Below, one piece after another: positions 32,981 to 42,678 of a DNA stretch of 64,000 nucleotides (position 1 is the stretch's first letter; each line of letters opens with the position of its first letter). This stretch comes from Dyadobacter sp. CY356. Lineage in GTDB: Bacteria > Bacteroidota > Bacteroidia > Cytophagales > Spirosomataceae. The notes below the pieces were generated by a model. That model was given only the letters and a program-made list of their open reading frames with translations. It was not told where the DNA came from and ran no database searches. The position numbers and the translations under genes are program-made. The stretch covers positions 248,001 through 312,000 of the forward strand of contig NZ_JAJTSZ010000006.1 in the NCBI RefSeq assembly GCF_021440195.1, given 5' to 3'.

Positions 32981-35059
32981 ATGACTATTGAAAATAATAA
33001 CATAGATATTGCGACTGAAACAAATCCATTATTAACAGCATATAATACGCCTTTTGAAGTTCCGCCATTTGACAAAGTAAAACCGGAACATTTTATGCCT
33101 GCGTTTGAGGAAGGTATGAAGCAAAATGAAAAAAGCATTCTGGAAATCACAAATCCGGAAAATGCACCGACTTTCGAAAATACGATTGAAAAACTGGAAA
33201 CGAGCGACCAGCTTTTAACAAAAGTCAGCAGCGTGTTTTTTAATCTGGCTTCTGCAAATACCTCTCCCGAAATTGAAAACATTTCCCAGGTTATTGCGCC
33301 AAGATTGTCACAGCACAGCGACGACATTTTCCTGAATGCTGATTTATTCAAAAGGGTCAAAACATTAAATGACCAGCAGGACAATCTGAATCTGACAAAG
33401 GAGCAAAAGCGATTATTAGAAAAAACATATAAGGCATTTGTAAGAAGCGGTGCAAATCTGGATGCGCAACAGCAAATCAGAATGCGGGAAATCAACCAGC
33501 AGCTTTCTATTTCAACGGTGAAATTTGGACAGAATTTGTTAGCAGAAACTAATAAATTTGAACTTCTCGTTGATGATGAATCTGATCTTGCAGGCTTACC
33601 GGATTCGCTTATCACTTCCGCTGCACATGCAGCTGCGGATTCCGGAAATGATGGCAAATGGAAATTTACGCTTCATAATCCAAGTGTTATGCCTTTTTTG
33701 CAATATGCAGAAAACCGTCAGCTCCGTGAAAAAATGTACAAAGCGTACATCAATCGCTGTAATCATGATAATGAACTGGATAACAAAGAAATTGTAGCCA
33801 ATATTTCAGCATTACGTGCAGAGCGCGCACAATTGCTTGGCTACAAAACTCATGCCGATTTTGTACTGGAAGAAAGCATGGCAAAAACGCCGGATCAGGT
33901 ATATACATTGCTGGACGGACTTTGGAAGTCTGCTCTGCCCGTTGCAAAAAACGAGGCGTTTGAAATGCAAAATGTTCTGAACCGGGAAGGTAACGGTGAT
34001 GAACTGGAAGCCTGGGACTGGACTTATTATGCTGATAAGGTCCGCAAGGAAAAATACAATTATAATGCAGAAGAACTTCGTCCCTACTTTCAATTGGAAA
34101 AGGTTCGTGACGGGATCTTTTTTGTTTGCCAAAAACTTTACGGGTTGACTTTCAATGAAATTCATGACATTCCAAAATATCACCCCGATGTTATCGCTTA
34201 CGAAGTAAAAGAATCTGACGGCACGCATGTCGGTATATTTTATATGGATTTTTATTCCAGAAATTCAAAAAGAGGCGGTGCCTGGATGACTTCCTATCGC
34301 AAGCAATCTGCTTTGTCCAGGCCGGTATCACCAATTGTGGCCAATGTTTGCAACTTTCCAAAACCAATTGGAAATGATTCTGTATTGCTGACGCCGGATG
34401 AAGTAGAAACATTTTTCCACGAATTTGGTCATGCTTTGCACGGTTTGTTATCCCACGTAAAATATGAGACACTTTCGGGCACTTCTGTTTCGCGTGATTT
34501 TGTTGAACTTCCTTCTCAAATTATGGAACATTGGGCTTTTGAGCCTGAGGTCCTGAATTTTTATGCAAAACATTATCAGACCGGAGAAGTGCTGCCTCTT
34601 GAAATGATTGAAAGAATGCAAAAAGCTTCGAAATTCAATCAGGGTTTTGGCACCGTTGAATATCTGGCGGCGTCATTTTTGGACCTGAGTTATCACACAC
34701 TTTCATCGGGAGCAAAAGTTGACATAACTTCCTTTGAAAAAGAAAAAATGGAGGATTTAGGTTTGATGAAACAAATTGCTCCAAGATATCGCAGCACCTA
34801 TTTCCAGCATATTTTTTCAGGTGGATATTCAGCTGGTTATTATAGTTACATATGGTCCGAGGTTTTGGACAGCGATGCTTTTGCTGCTTTTAAAGAAAAG
34901 GGAGACATATTTGATCAGGAAACGGCAACCTCATTCCGGAAAAATATTTTATCGAAAGGAGATACCGAAGAGCCGATGATGTTATACAAAGCGTTCCGCG
35001 GAAGAGAACCCGAAGTTAAATACTTATTGGAAAATCGCGGCCTTAGTAAGATGTTGTAA
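32981..35059 (+). CDS. dcp: M3-family metallopeptidase (Dcp-like)
   Basis: 692 residues, usual for Dcp and oligopeptidase A relatives. The zinc motif HEFGHALHG begins near residue 480 (His480, Glu481, His484), with downstream Glu in the VELPSQIMEHW segment as third ligand. The N-terminus NPLLTAYNTPFEVPPFDKVKPEHF is typical of the Dcp branch. No signal peptide, so probably cytoplasmic, trimming short peptides. It ends at a strong terminator. Confidence 0.93.
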   Translation: MTIENNNIDIATETNPLLTAYNTPFEVPPFDKVKPEHFMPAFEEGMKQNEKSILEITNPENAPTFENTIEKLETSDQLLTKVSSVFFNLASANTSPEIENISQVIAPRLSQHSDDIFLNADLFKRVKTLNDQQDNLNLTKEQKRLLEKTYKAFVRSGANLDAQQQIRMREINQQLSISTVKFGQNLLAETNKFELLVDDESDLAGLPDSLITSAAHAAADSGNDGKWKFTLHNPSVMPFLQYAENRQLREKMYKAYINRCNHDNELDNKEIVANISALRAERAQLLGYKTHADFVLEESMAKTPDQVYTLLDGLWKSALPVAKNEAFEMQNVLNREGNGDELEAWDWTYYADKVRKEKYNYNAEELRPYFQLEKVRDGIFFVCQKLYGLTFNEIHDIPKYHPDVIAYEVKESDGTHVGIFYMDFYSRNSKRGGAWMTSYRKQSALSRPVSPIVANVCNFPKPIGNDSVLLTPDEVETFFHEFGHALHGLLSHVKYETLSGTSVSRDFVELPSQIMEHWAFEPEVLNFYAKHYQTGEVLPLEMIERMQKASKFNQGFGTVEYLAASFLDLSYHTLSSGAKVDITSFEKEKMEDLGLMKQIAPRYRSTYFQHIFSGGYSAGYYSYIWSEVLDSDAFAAFKEKGDIFDQETATSFRKNILSKGDTEEPMMLYKAFRGREPEVKYLLENRGLSKML

Positions 35060-35082
35060 GTTATTCATCTAAATAATGTTCG

Positions 35083-35117
35083 AGGTGCAGGCGTAAAAAA
35101 ACTGCACCTTTTTTTTA
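35083..35117 (+). terminator. Intrinsic terminator after the M3 peptidase gene
   Basis: AGGTGCAG / CTGCACCT stem followed by ten T residues. Confidence 0.85.
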
Positions 35118-35231
35118 TTATACAATCACTATAACACGGTTGTATTCAGAGACTTTTATTCAGTTTTACTATTTTCAAATTTATACTATATTCATCAGTA
35201 GGACGTTACCAAAGGAATCACTACTCTACCT

Positions 35232-37631
35232 ATGCGTATAATTTGTACTTTACTTATTTTACTGACTTCATACATCGTTAACGCACAGGAACGTATAACC
35301 GTCAGCGGATTTGTGAGGGAAAAAGGGAGCCAGGAATCTCTGCCCGGCGTTAATGTTTACATACCAAATACCCCTTTTGGTGCCGTAACCAACACTTATG
35401 GTTTTTATTCGCTCACGATCCCGCCAATGGATTCCGCCAGAATAAGCTATTCGTTTGTAGGTTATGAAAGCATTGAGAAAAAAATCCTACTGAATAAAAA
35501 TACCGAGATCAATATTTTACTTGAAACGATAAATCAGCTTGAAGAAGTTGTTGTTTCATCACGCCGGGAAGAAGATTATATCAGCCATTCTGCACAAATG
35601 AGCCAGGTTGAGATACCAATCTCCCAAATCAAAAAAATACCCGCTTTTTTTGGTGAAAAAGATGTTCTGAAAGTTTTACAGCTTATGCCAGGCGTTCAAA
35701 AAGGAACAGAAGGGCAAACGGGCTTATACGTTCGCGGCGGCGGACCGGATCAAAACCTGATCATTCTGGATGATGCCGTTGTGTACAATGCCAATCACCT
35801 ATTCGGCTTTTTCTCCATTTTTAATAGCGATGCTCTCAAAAGTGTAGAGCTTACCAAAGGTGGATTTCCTGCTAGATATGGTGGCAGACTCTCTTCTGTT
35901 TTGGAAATGAATATGAAAGAAGGGAATAAAGAAGCTTTGCACGGCGAAGGCGGTATTGGCATTATCTCTTCGAGACTCACTTTGGAAGGACCAATTTCAA
36001 AAGGAAAATCATCCTTTCTTATTTCGGGCAGAAGAACATATATCGATTTTTTGGCAAAACCGCTTATTGCCCGCAGTCAGCGTGGGGAAACCGAGCAGGT
36101 AAAACCGGGCTATTATTTCTATGATCTTAATGCCAAAATCAATTATGATTTTGGTCAAAAAGACAAAGTGTACCTCAGTGGATATTTTGGGCGTGATAAA
36201 TTTTACGCCAATCAGACAGATCCAAACAATGAATCCCGGGCCGGACTTGACTGGGGAAACCGGACTGCAACCTTACGCTGGAATCATTTATTGAATCAAA
36301 AGTTGTTTGTTAACACGTCGTTCATTTACAGCAATTTTGAATTTGGAGTAACCAATTATGATAAGGGTATCAATACCGACGGCACCACTCGTGATGAATA
36401 TAGCCTGAAATATACCTCACAAATTCGGGATTGGGGTGTAAAAACGGATCTTGACTTTTACCCTTCAACAAAACATGCTGTGAAATTTGGAGCTCAGGCT
36501 ACGTTTCACAGGTTTGTGCCTTCTGCCCTGGCCATTGAAGGCTCTCTGATCGACGCTTCTATCGAGCGATCCGTGAAGCCTGTCAACACATTGGAAGCCG
36601 GAATTTACGTAGAAGATACCTGGCAGGCTACCGATGCCCTGAAAATGAATGCAGGCTTTCGTGTCAGTTCGTTTCAGACAGCATCCAAAACCTACATCCG
36701 ACCAGAACCGAGGTTTTCTGGCGCATTGCGATTGGCCCAGGATTTTTCATTGAAAGCATCCTATGCACAAATGAATCAGTATGTTCATCTGCTTTCCAAT
36801 ACAGGTTTGGGCCTGCCAACCGATTTATGGGTACCGACAACGGATCGTGTGGCCCCGCAGCAATCAAAACAAGTAGCGATTGGCCTGGCAAAAGATCTGG
36901 AAAAACCTGCTTTAACATTAACGCTCGAAGGTTATTACAAAAAAATGAACAACATTCTTAATTACAAAGAAGGTGCTTCGTTTTTAAGTGTCAGCGGTGA
37001 GAACGCAAATGAATTAAGTTGGGAAGATAATGTAACCGCCGGAAAGGGATGGTCTTACGGAGCTGAATTTCTGGTTCATAAAAAGGCAGGTAGATTTTCC
37101 GGATGGGTGGGTTACACGCTTTCCTGGACCAAATGGCAGTTTCCCGAACTGAATTTTGGCAAAACATTTTACCCGCGTTACGACCGTCGCCACGACTTAT
37201 CCGTTGTTGGGATTTATGAACTGAACAAACGCATCACCATGTCTGCTACCTGGGTTTATGGAACAGGAAATGCGCTGACCTTGCCGCTTGCCAGTTATAC
37301 CGGCGTGACAGATAATATTTTCAATCGAAATGTAACGGCTGGTAAACCCATTGTAACATGGAGCGGCGACCAGGTAAATGAATACGGAGCCAAAAACGAT
37401 TTTAGGGCTGAGGCTTTCCATCGCCTGGATCTGGCCATTCAGTTTCATAAAAAAAAGAAGACGCACGAGCGTACCTGGGAATTTGGATTGTACAACGCTT
37501 ACAACAGAAGAAATCCTTTTTTCTACGATATTTCGGAAGAAACATTGGCCAATGGCAATAAAAAAACATCCTTGAAACGATATTCACTATTTCCTGTCCT
37601 GCCTTCGATCAGTTATAACTTTAAGTTTTAA
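35232..37631 (+). CDS. TonB-dependent receptor with CarboxypepD_reg-like N-terminus
   Basis: 799 residues. Signal peptide (about 1-19), a carboxypeptidase-regulatory-like domain (about 22-105, VSGFVREKGSQESLPGVNVYI), a plug domain (VLKVLQLMPGVQKGTEGQTG, YVRGGGPDQNLIILDDAVVYN) and a beta barrel ending SYNFKF with a terminal Phe. It transports an unknown ligand across the outer membrane with TonB energy. A DUF4249 lipoprotein gene follows after 6 bases, a frequent receptor partner in Bacteroidota, similar in arrangement to SusCD but a different family. Confidence 0.92.
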   Translation: MRIICTLLILLTSYIVNAQERITVSGFVREKGSQESLPGVNVYIPNTPFGAVTNTYGFYSLTIPPMDSARISYSFVGYESIEKKILLNKNTEINILLETINQLEEVVVSSRREEDYISHSAQMSQVEIPISQIKKIPAFFGEKDVLKVLQLMPGVQKGTEGQTGLYVRGGGPDQNLIILDDAVVYNANHLFGFFSIFNSDALKSVELTKGGFPARYGGRLSSVLEMNMKEGNKEALHGEGGIGIISSRLTLEGPISKGKSSFLISGRRTYIDFLAKPLIARSQRGETEQVKPGYYFYDLNAKINYDFGQKDKVYLSGYFGRDKFYANQTDPNNESRAGLDWGNRTATLRWNHLLNQKLFVNTSFIYSNFEFGVTNYDKGINTDGTTRDEYSLKYTSQIRDWGVKTDLDFYPSTKHAVKFGAQATFHRFVPSALAIEGSLIDASIERSVKPVNTLEAGIYVEDTWQATDALKMNAGFRVSSFQTASKTYIRPEPRFSGALRLAQDFSLKASYAQMNQYVHLLSNTGLGLPTDLWVPTTDRVAPQQSKQVAIGLAKDLEKPALTLTLEGYYKKMNNILNYKEGASFLSVSGENANELSWEDNVTAGKGWSYGAEFLVHKKAGRFSGWVGYTLSWTKWQFPELNFGKTFYPRYDRRHDLSVVGIYELNKRITMSATWVYGTGNALTLPLASYTGVTDNIFNRNVTAGKPIVTWSGDQVNEYGAKNDFRAEAFHRLDLAIQFHKKKKTHERTWEFGLYNAYNRRNPFFYDISEETLANGNKKTSLKRYSLFPVLPSISYNFKF

Positions 37632-37637
37632 GACATC

Positions 37638-38594
37638 ATGAAAATCAACATTTTTATATTTCTGATCGTCATCGCCGCGCTTTTTTCCTGCGATACCCTG
37701 GTTACTGATGTCTCTCCGGACGATGTTCCGGGTATTGGTTCCAAGTTGGTAGTGCAATCATTTATTTCTCCGCAGGCTGCAAGAATTTATGTTGTTGTCA
37801 CAGAATCGATACCGTTATTCGGAGAATCCAATTCGGAAAATTCCGTAATTACCAATGCTGTGGTTAAAATTTCCGGTGGCGGAAAAGAAGTCATTTTGCC
37901 ATATGATTCTACAAGCCAGTTATATAGCATCGAAAAAGCAAGTTTCCCGATCGTGGCATCTCAGACATACAAGCTGTCTGTTTCAGATCCCACCCGTTCT
38001 GTTGATGCAACCTGCACGGTACCAGCCAATCAGGTTACGATTAAATCCTATGCAATCGACACGGCATATATCACCAGGCGAAACGGTCGTCCGGATACTG
38101 CGCTGACTGTAAACGCGGTTTGGCAGGATATTGCCGGGGAAGCCAATTTTTACAGGGTTCGGGCCAATATGGATGTTGAATATTCAATTCTGGAAGGAAC
38201 AACTCCGGATAATTTTCAGGAAAAACGTGTAAGAAACAGGTTCAGTTTTAACTGGAATGATGACAGCGGAAGAAGCGAATTCCAAAGTGACGTCAATCTG
38301 GATGGTACTTCCTTCACCTCTCCACTTGGCAGAAGTTTTCTTCCTACTACGCTTTTGTACACTTCGGCAGATGGTACTAAATATTATGCGAAACAAAAAC
38401 CGCGGGTGGTATCGGTGGTAATAGAAGTTAATAATACAGAAAAGACCTATTACGATTATCACAAATCTTTAAAACTGGCCGATCAGTCCGACAATCCATT
38501 TTCCGAGCCTTCTTTGGTTTATAATAATATTAACGGCGGATTAGGCTGTTTTGCAGCTTATAATAACAGGCAGATTACTTACAGACCTAAATAA
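37638..38594 (+). CDS. DUF4249 lipoprotein, partner of the TonB receptor
   Basis: 318 residues with a lipoprotein signal (AALFSC, Cys at about 18). LVVQSFISPQAARIYVVVTES, AVVKISGGG, YKLSVSD and the C-terminal GGLGCFAAYN segments match DUF4249 proteins. It is likely anchored in the outer membrane at the receptor and helps capture ligand, by analogy with SusD. Same transcript as the receptor. Confidence 0.88.
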   Translation: MKINIFIFLIVIAALFSCDTLVTDVSPDDVPGIGSKLVVQSFISPQAARIYVVVTESIPLFGESNSENSVITNAVVKISGGGKEVILPYDSTSQLYSIEKASFPIVASQTYKLSVSDPTRSVDATCTVPANQVTIKSYAIDTAYITRRNGRPDTALTVNAVWQDIAGEANFYRVRANMDVEYSILEGTTPDNFQEKRVRNRFSFNWNDDSGRSEFQSDVNLDGTSFTSPLGRSFLPTTLLYTSADGTKYYAKQKPRVVSVVIEVNNTEKTYYDYHKSLKLADQSDNPFSEPSLVYNNINGGLGCFAAYNNRQITYRPK

Positions 38595-38645
38595 TTCCAC
38601 AGTAATTCGTATACCTTTTTTATATTGATTAGATTTATCGGGTCA

Positions 38646-38661
38646 AATAGACCAGTCTGTT
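38646..38661 (+). promoter_or_regulatory. Likely TetR operator (AATAGACCAGTCTGTT)
   Basis: An inverted repeat with 6 of 7 arm positions matched around a CA centre, 24 bases before the TetR start codon. It contains AGACCAGTC, resembling the operator core reported for LmrA/YxaF-type TetR repressors (recalled, not searched). Autoregulation is inferred. Confidence 0.5.
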
Positions 38662-38685
38662 TATTTATTCCTAAAAACTCCGATT

Positions 38686-39246
38686 ATGAAACATCATCCG
38701 GTCTTACCCAAAGAACGTATTCTGGATACAGCGCTCAGGCTGTTTCATGAACAGGGATATAATACCACCGGTATCAACCAGATTATCAGTGAGGCAGGCG
38801 TAGCAAAAGCCAGTCTGTACCTCCATTTCAAATCCAAAGAAGATTTAGGAGTAGAATATTTAAAAGCCCGGCATAAAATCTGGTTTGAACAGCTTTTGTC
38901 ATTTACAGACGAATCAAAAAAAGAAAAAAAGAAGATACTGGCAGCATTTGATTTTTTGATTCAGATCAATGAAAAAGAGCATTTCCGGGGATGCAGTTTC
39001 CTGAATATGTTATCAGAGATCCAGTCGGATGAATCACAATTGTTAGCTATAATTCAGGAATATAAACAACAGCTCAGGACATTTTTTGCAGATGTTATGG
39101 AGAATCCTAAGGATGATTTAAGTGATACCGTTTACCTATTGTTCGAAGCGGCGATGCAGGAAAGTCAGTTATTTAAAAGTCAGTGGCCTGTTGAGAGAGC
39201 AAAGAAAATTGTTTCTGATTTGTATAAGCTCAAATATTTTAAGTAA
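38686..39246 (+). CDS. TetR/AcrR-family repressor (LmrA/YxaF-like)
   Basis: 186 residues. N-terminal helix-turn-helix (about 8-55): ILDTALRLFHEQGYNTTGIN, EAGVAKASLYLHFKSKEDL. The C-terminal ligand domain has the FRGCSFLNMLSE segment seen in LmrA/YxaF-type members. It probably represses itself through the AGACCAGTCT site just upstream. No transporter or oxidoreductase is adjacent, so its other targets are unknown. Confidence 0.88.
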   Translation: MKHHPVLPKERILDTALRLFHEQGYNTTGINQIISEAGVAKASLYLHFKSKEDLGVEYLKARHKIWFEQLLSFTDESKKEKKKILAAFDFLIQINEKEHFRGCSFLNMLSEIQSDESQLLAIIQEYKQQLRTFFADVMENPKDDLSDTVYLLFEAAMQESQLFKSQWPVERAKKIVSDLYKLKYFK

Positions 39247-39448
39247 GATTTCCACTTTCTTACCATTCTACAACATTTTCTCTTTTTGATAAATCTGTAC
39301 ACCAGAAATGGTTATTAATATACTTTTTTATAAAATATTGGCAATAAAGTATATAAGCAGGGCAAAAATGCATAGTTTTCAAACAGTAAGTGCTTTAAGC
39401 TATTAACGAGTAATTGCAATGTTATGAAACATATCATTTTAACCCATC

Positions 39449-40201
39449 ATGAAATCTCTACAATTTACAATTCCAGGACTTCTTTTGTCCATTGCGTTTT
39501 TAACAGGATGTAATGAAGAAAATGAAAGTGATAAAGAAGGTTTAAGCGGGAAATTTGTCAACGAAACTTTTCTCAAACAGGCAGTAGATTCCATCCCGGG
39601 ACTGATCCCGGTTTATTGCTACGAACTTAATTTCATTAGTAAAGACAGTGTCGATATTTTATATGGATTTGAGCAATCCCGGCTTGCCTATAAAAAGGAT
39701 GGAAAGAAGTACCTGCTCGTTCATGCTCTTCAGGACAAGGACATGCCTTTTACTGTTAATGAAAATAAAACGATCACTCTGGTTGACAGCGCATGGAACG
39801 GAGCGACGCGAAATTCTACCTTTAAGGAATCAACGCTCTCAACAGAACAAAAATGGGATTTTGAAAATCATCTGAACCAGCAAATGATTGCAGGTGAATA
39901 TTTTCTTTTTAAGGGAAATAAAAAATCGGATCAAAAAGTAACGTTTAATGCAGATGGATCTGTAACAGGACTGGAAAGTTTCAAGCGATATAATTTGTGT
40001 TACAGCGGTGATTGTGTAGGCGAAATTTACCCGATTTCCAACAGCATTACTTTCAGTAATGAGAAAAAGGAAGTATTTACCTATGCTTTCAAAATGAATA
40101 AAATGAGAAAAAATCTTAACATCTATCTAATTGAAGGTCCTGTAAAAGATATCAAAGGGGAACGGGCAATTAAAGAACTCGCTTTTGATTTGAGACGATA
40201 A
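39449..40201 (+). CDS. Hypothetical lipoprotein
   Basis: 250 residues with a clear lipoprotein signal (IAFLTGC, Cys at about 21) followed by an acidic linker. The rest is beta-rich with no recognised domain; FVNETFLKQAVDSIPGLIPVYCYELNF and LCYSGDCVGEIYPISN include paired Cys residues. It should be anchored in the periplasm or outer membrane. Preceded by a gap of about 200 bases with nothing recognised; ends at a bidirectional terminator. Confidence 0.7.
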   Translation: MKSLQFTIPGLLLSIAFLTGCNEENESDKEGLSGKFVNETFLKQAVDSIPGLIPVYCYELNFISKDSVDILYGFEQSRLAYKKDGKKYLLVHALQDKDMPFTVNENKTITLVDSAWNGATRNSTFKESTLSTEQKWDFENHLNQQMIAGEYFLFKGNKKSDQKVTFNADGSVTGLESFKRYNLCYSGDCVGEIYPISNSITFSNEKKEVFTYAFKMNKMRKNLNIYLIEGPVKDIKGERAIKELAFDLRR

Positions 40202-40220
40202 AAATATTCTTAAACAGAAA

Positions 40221-40265
40221 ACAAAAGGAAAAGCTATTTCGTGATGAATCAGCTTTTCCTTTTGT
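40221..40265. terminator. Bidirectional terminator between convergent genes
   Basis: A perfect 15-bp stem (ACAAAAGGAAAAGCT / AGCTTTTCCTTTTGT) with a 15-base loop. Confidence 0.85.
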
Positions 40266-40284
40266 TTTGAACCTTAAATTATAA

Positions 40285-40875
40285 TTACAGAGAAGAACCA
40301 ACAAGCTTTACGATACTTCCAAGTGAATTACTTGAAGCGGTAGCTGCCAGTTTTCCTGCCAGTCCCTTTTTATCCAGGCTGCCAACAGCTTTGGTTGCTT
40401 CTCCCAAAACGCCGCTTAGTTGACTTTGTGTCCCGGAGCCCAGTATAGAAGATCCTGCTTTGACCAAACCAAGACTGCTCGTAATACTTGATGCATTTCC
40501 AAGCAAGCCGGATTCTCCTTTTCCTAACAAACTGCTGATTCTGTTGGCGCCAAGAAGCATTTTTACTGCACTTACCGCTTTTCCCAATACACCACTTTGT
40601 AATTTTCCACCCGAAGCAAGCGGAATCAATGATTTCAAATCACCTACTTTGCTTAAAAGTTTATCTTTCAAATCTCCGCCCGAACTTTTTGCCTCAGTTT
40701 CCAGGGCTGTCGTTCCGGCTGTTAATGCTTCCGCTGTTCCGGCAGTGTCTCCTTTTGCAGAAAGTGTAACCGCTTTGTCCAGCTGCGCTTCGGCTGATAA
40801 TGTTTGAGCAAATGATGCGGTAACCGTGAAGGCTACTAATAATAAAGTAACTAATGATAAAATGTAATTCTTCAT
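40285..40875 (-). CDS. Secreted low-complexity Ala/Ser/Gly/Leu-rich protein
   Basis: 196 residues. Signal peptide about 1-23 (ASFAQ). The mature chain has almost no aromatic residues after the signal and is built from Ala, Ser, Gly, Leu, Lys and Thr, with recurring LLGKGESGLLG, GSSILGSG and GVLGEATKAVG stretches. No family recognised. It may be a helical or fibre-like exported protein. Divergent from the DUF2809 gene. Confidence 0.7.
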   Translation of the reverse strand: MKNYILSLVTLLLVAFTVTASFAQTLSAEAQLDKAVTLSAKGDTAGTAEALTAGTTALETEAKSSGGDLKDKLLSKVGDLKSLIPLASGGKLQSGVLGKAVSAVKMLLGANRISSLLGKGESGLLGNASSITSSLGLVKAGSSILGSGTQSQLSGVLGEATKAVGSLDKKGLAGKLAATASSNSLGSIVKLVGSSL

Positions 40876-40917
40876 AACTTGTGTTTATTTACGTGATGAA
40901 CTTGTGACGAAATAATA

Positions 40918-41349
40918 TTGAAAAAGACACTTGATATTGAAAATAAAATCGGTTCAAAACCGGATGACAATCCTAGAAGCCGGATACTTTATTTTCTCAT
41001 GACAATGCTTGTTATTTCTTCCGGACTTTTTTCAAGAAAAATAGCATACCAGCTACCAGAGTTGGTAAATTTATATCTGGGTGACGCACTTTGGGCATTG
41101 ATGATTTTTCTGATCACCGGATTCATTTTCAAGTGGATTTCAACCTTGCAAGTGGCAATTTTTGCCGTATCATTTTGTTACCTGATTGAAATAAGCCAGC
41201 TATATCACGCAGATTGGATTGACAATATCAGGTATACCAGGCTTGGAGGGCTTATTCTTGGATTTGGTTTTTTGTGGAGTGATATTCTTGCTTATTCTAT
41301 TGGTGTTGGATTTGGGGTGATATTAGAAAAATTTATATTGAAGCGTTAA
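40918..41349 (+). CDS. DUF2809 membrane protein
   Basis: 143 residues from a TTG start; an internal ATG at codon 28 (MTMLVISSG) is possible if the polar N-terminus is not translated. About four hydrophobic segments, GLFSRK, LGDALWALMIFL and YLIEISQLYHADWIDNIRYTRLGGLILG are the DUF2809 pattern. Cytoplasmic membrane; function unknown. The gap to 41465 holds a degenerate REP-like unit (about 41393-41445). Confidence 0.75.
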   Translation: MKKTLDIENKIGSKPDDNPRSRILYFLMTMLVISSGLFSRKIAYQLPELVNLYLGDALWALMIFLITGFIFKWISTLQVAIFAVSFCYLIEISQLYHADWIDNIRYTRLGGLILGFGFLWSDILAYSIGVGFGVILEKFILKR

Positions 41350-41465
41350 ATTTTGTCAACGGAAAGTTGTTAGTTGGTCTATAACCGTAATCCACACAAT
41401 AAATCTCTCGGCTATCACATCGGTCGTGCCGAAGGCACTATTTTGCAAGAAAACATAAAGTGAGA

Positions 41466-42479
41466 TTATAATAATCGCTTTCTCATTTCTTCCAGATGAG
41501 CGTCTGTAAAATCCAGATGGGTAACAAAACGAACCAGATTTTTACCAAAAGTCACAGCCAGAATATTGGATTTAGCTAGTTCGCGCACGTAATCAGGAGC
41601 GGAAATATTTGCTGATAAACGGATAATAACAATATTGGTATCAACCGGATAAATTTCCTCAACTTCGGATTTATGAACAAAAATATCGCGAATTGATCGC
41701 GCGCGGATATGGTCTTCATTCAGCCGATCGAGGTGGTTATCCAGCGCATAGATACCAGCCGCAGCCAAAAAACCAGCCTGTCGCCAGCCGCCACCCATTA
41801 CTTTCCGAAAGCGTTTTGCTTTTGTAATAACTTCCCTGGTTCCCAGTAAAAGTGATCCAACCGGACAACCAAGTCCTTTGGAAAGACAAATACTGATACT
41901 GTCAAAAACCTGTCCATATTGTTTTGGACTTTCACCCGTTTCAATTAAAGCATTAAAAAGTCTTGCACCATCCAGGTGAAAGGCCAGTTCGTGCTTGTCG
42001 CAAACTTTGCGAATATCCGTTATTTCTTTAAAATCATAGTAACTTCCTCCCCCTTTATTCATGGTATTTTCTAAGGAAACCATCTTGCTCACAGTCGCGT
42101 GTATGTCTCCTTCGGGACTTATCGCGTCCGCAACCTGGGCCGCATTTATTCTACCTCTGTCGCCGTCGAGCAATTTTACAGATGAGAAAGAATTCAGCAT
42201 AATCCCTCCGCCTTCATACAAATAAATATGAGAAAGCTTATCACAGATCACATCACTTCCCGGCTGCGTATGCGCACGAATGGCCAGCTGATTTGTCATC
42301 GTTCCTGACGCACAAAACAAAGCGGCTTCCATTCCAAACAAGGCCGCAGCTTTATCCTGCAATGCATTAACGGTCGGGTCATCTCCCATCACATCATCTC
42401 CCACCGGAGCCGACCACATGGCTTCCTGCATTTCTTTGGTTGGACGGGTAACGGTATCACTGCGAAGTTCTATAATCAT
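41466..42479 (-). CDS. ltaE: Low-specificity L-threonine aldolase
   Basis: 337 residues. LRSDTVTRPT at the N-terminus, FCASGTMTNQLAI, the HLDGAR motif (Asp170 to pyridine nitrogen) and the PLP-binding Lys201 in CLSKGLGCPVGS identify a fold-type I threonine aldolase. It splits L-threonine or allo-threonine to glycine and acetaldehyde in the cytoplasm. Monocistronic. Confidence 0.94.
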   Translation of the reverse strand: MIIELRSDTVTRPTKEMQEAMWSAPVGDDVMGDDPTVNALQDKAAALFGMEAALFCASGTMTNQLAIRAHTQPGSDVICDKLSHIYLYEGGGIMLNSFSSVKLLDGDRGRINAAQVADAISPEGDIHATVSKMVSLENTMNKGGGSYYDFKEITDIRKVCDKHELAFHLDGARLFNALIETGESPKQYGQVFDSISICLSKGLGCPVGSLLLGTREVITKAKRFRKVMGGGWRQAGFLAAAGIYALDNHLDRLNEDHIRARSIRDIFVHKSEVEEIYPVDTNIVIIRLSANISAPDYVRELAKSNILAVTFGKNLVRFVTHLDFTDAHLEEMRKRLL

Positions 42480-42678
42480 TTTGAATGTTCTGGAAATCTA
42501 ATTGTCAATCAAATTACAATCCGGTAAAACCGGATTTGGTTTCAAGGAATTTGCTGAATATATGAAATCAATTCCGAAAATAATTTCAGTTTGGAATAGA
42601 AATCTTTCTAAAATTTTCAACAAAAACTTAATCTTTTTATTTAAATATTATTTCTAAAATTCAGTCTATTAAAACGAA

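Noticed and set aside
32881..33657. A 258-codon open frame antisense to the M3 peptidase start
   Set aside because: Ser/Val/Phe-rich shadow of the peptidase codons, no signal, no family.
39247..39448. Possible small RNA or tRNA in the gap after TetR
   Set aside because: No cloverleaf, T-loop consensus or stable hairpin with a terminator was seen.
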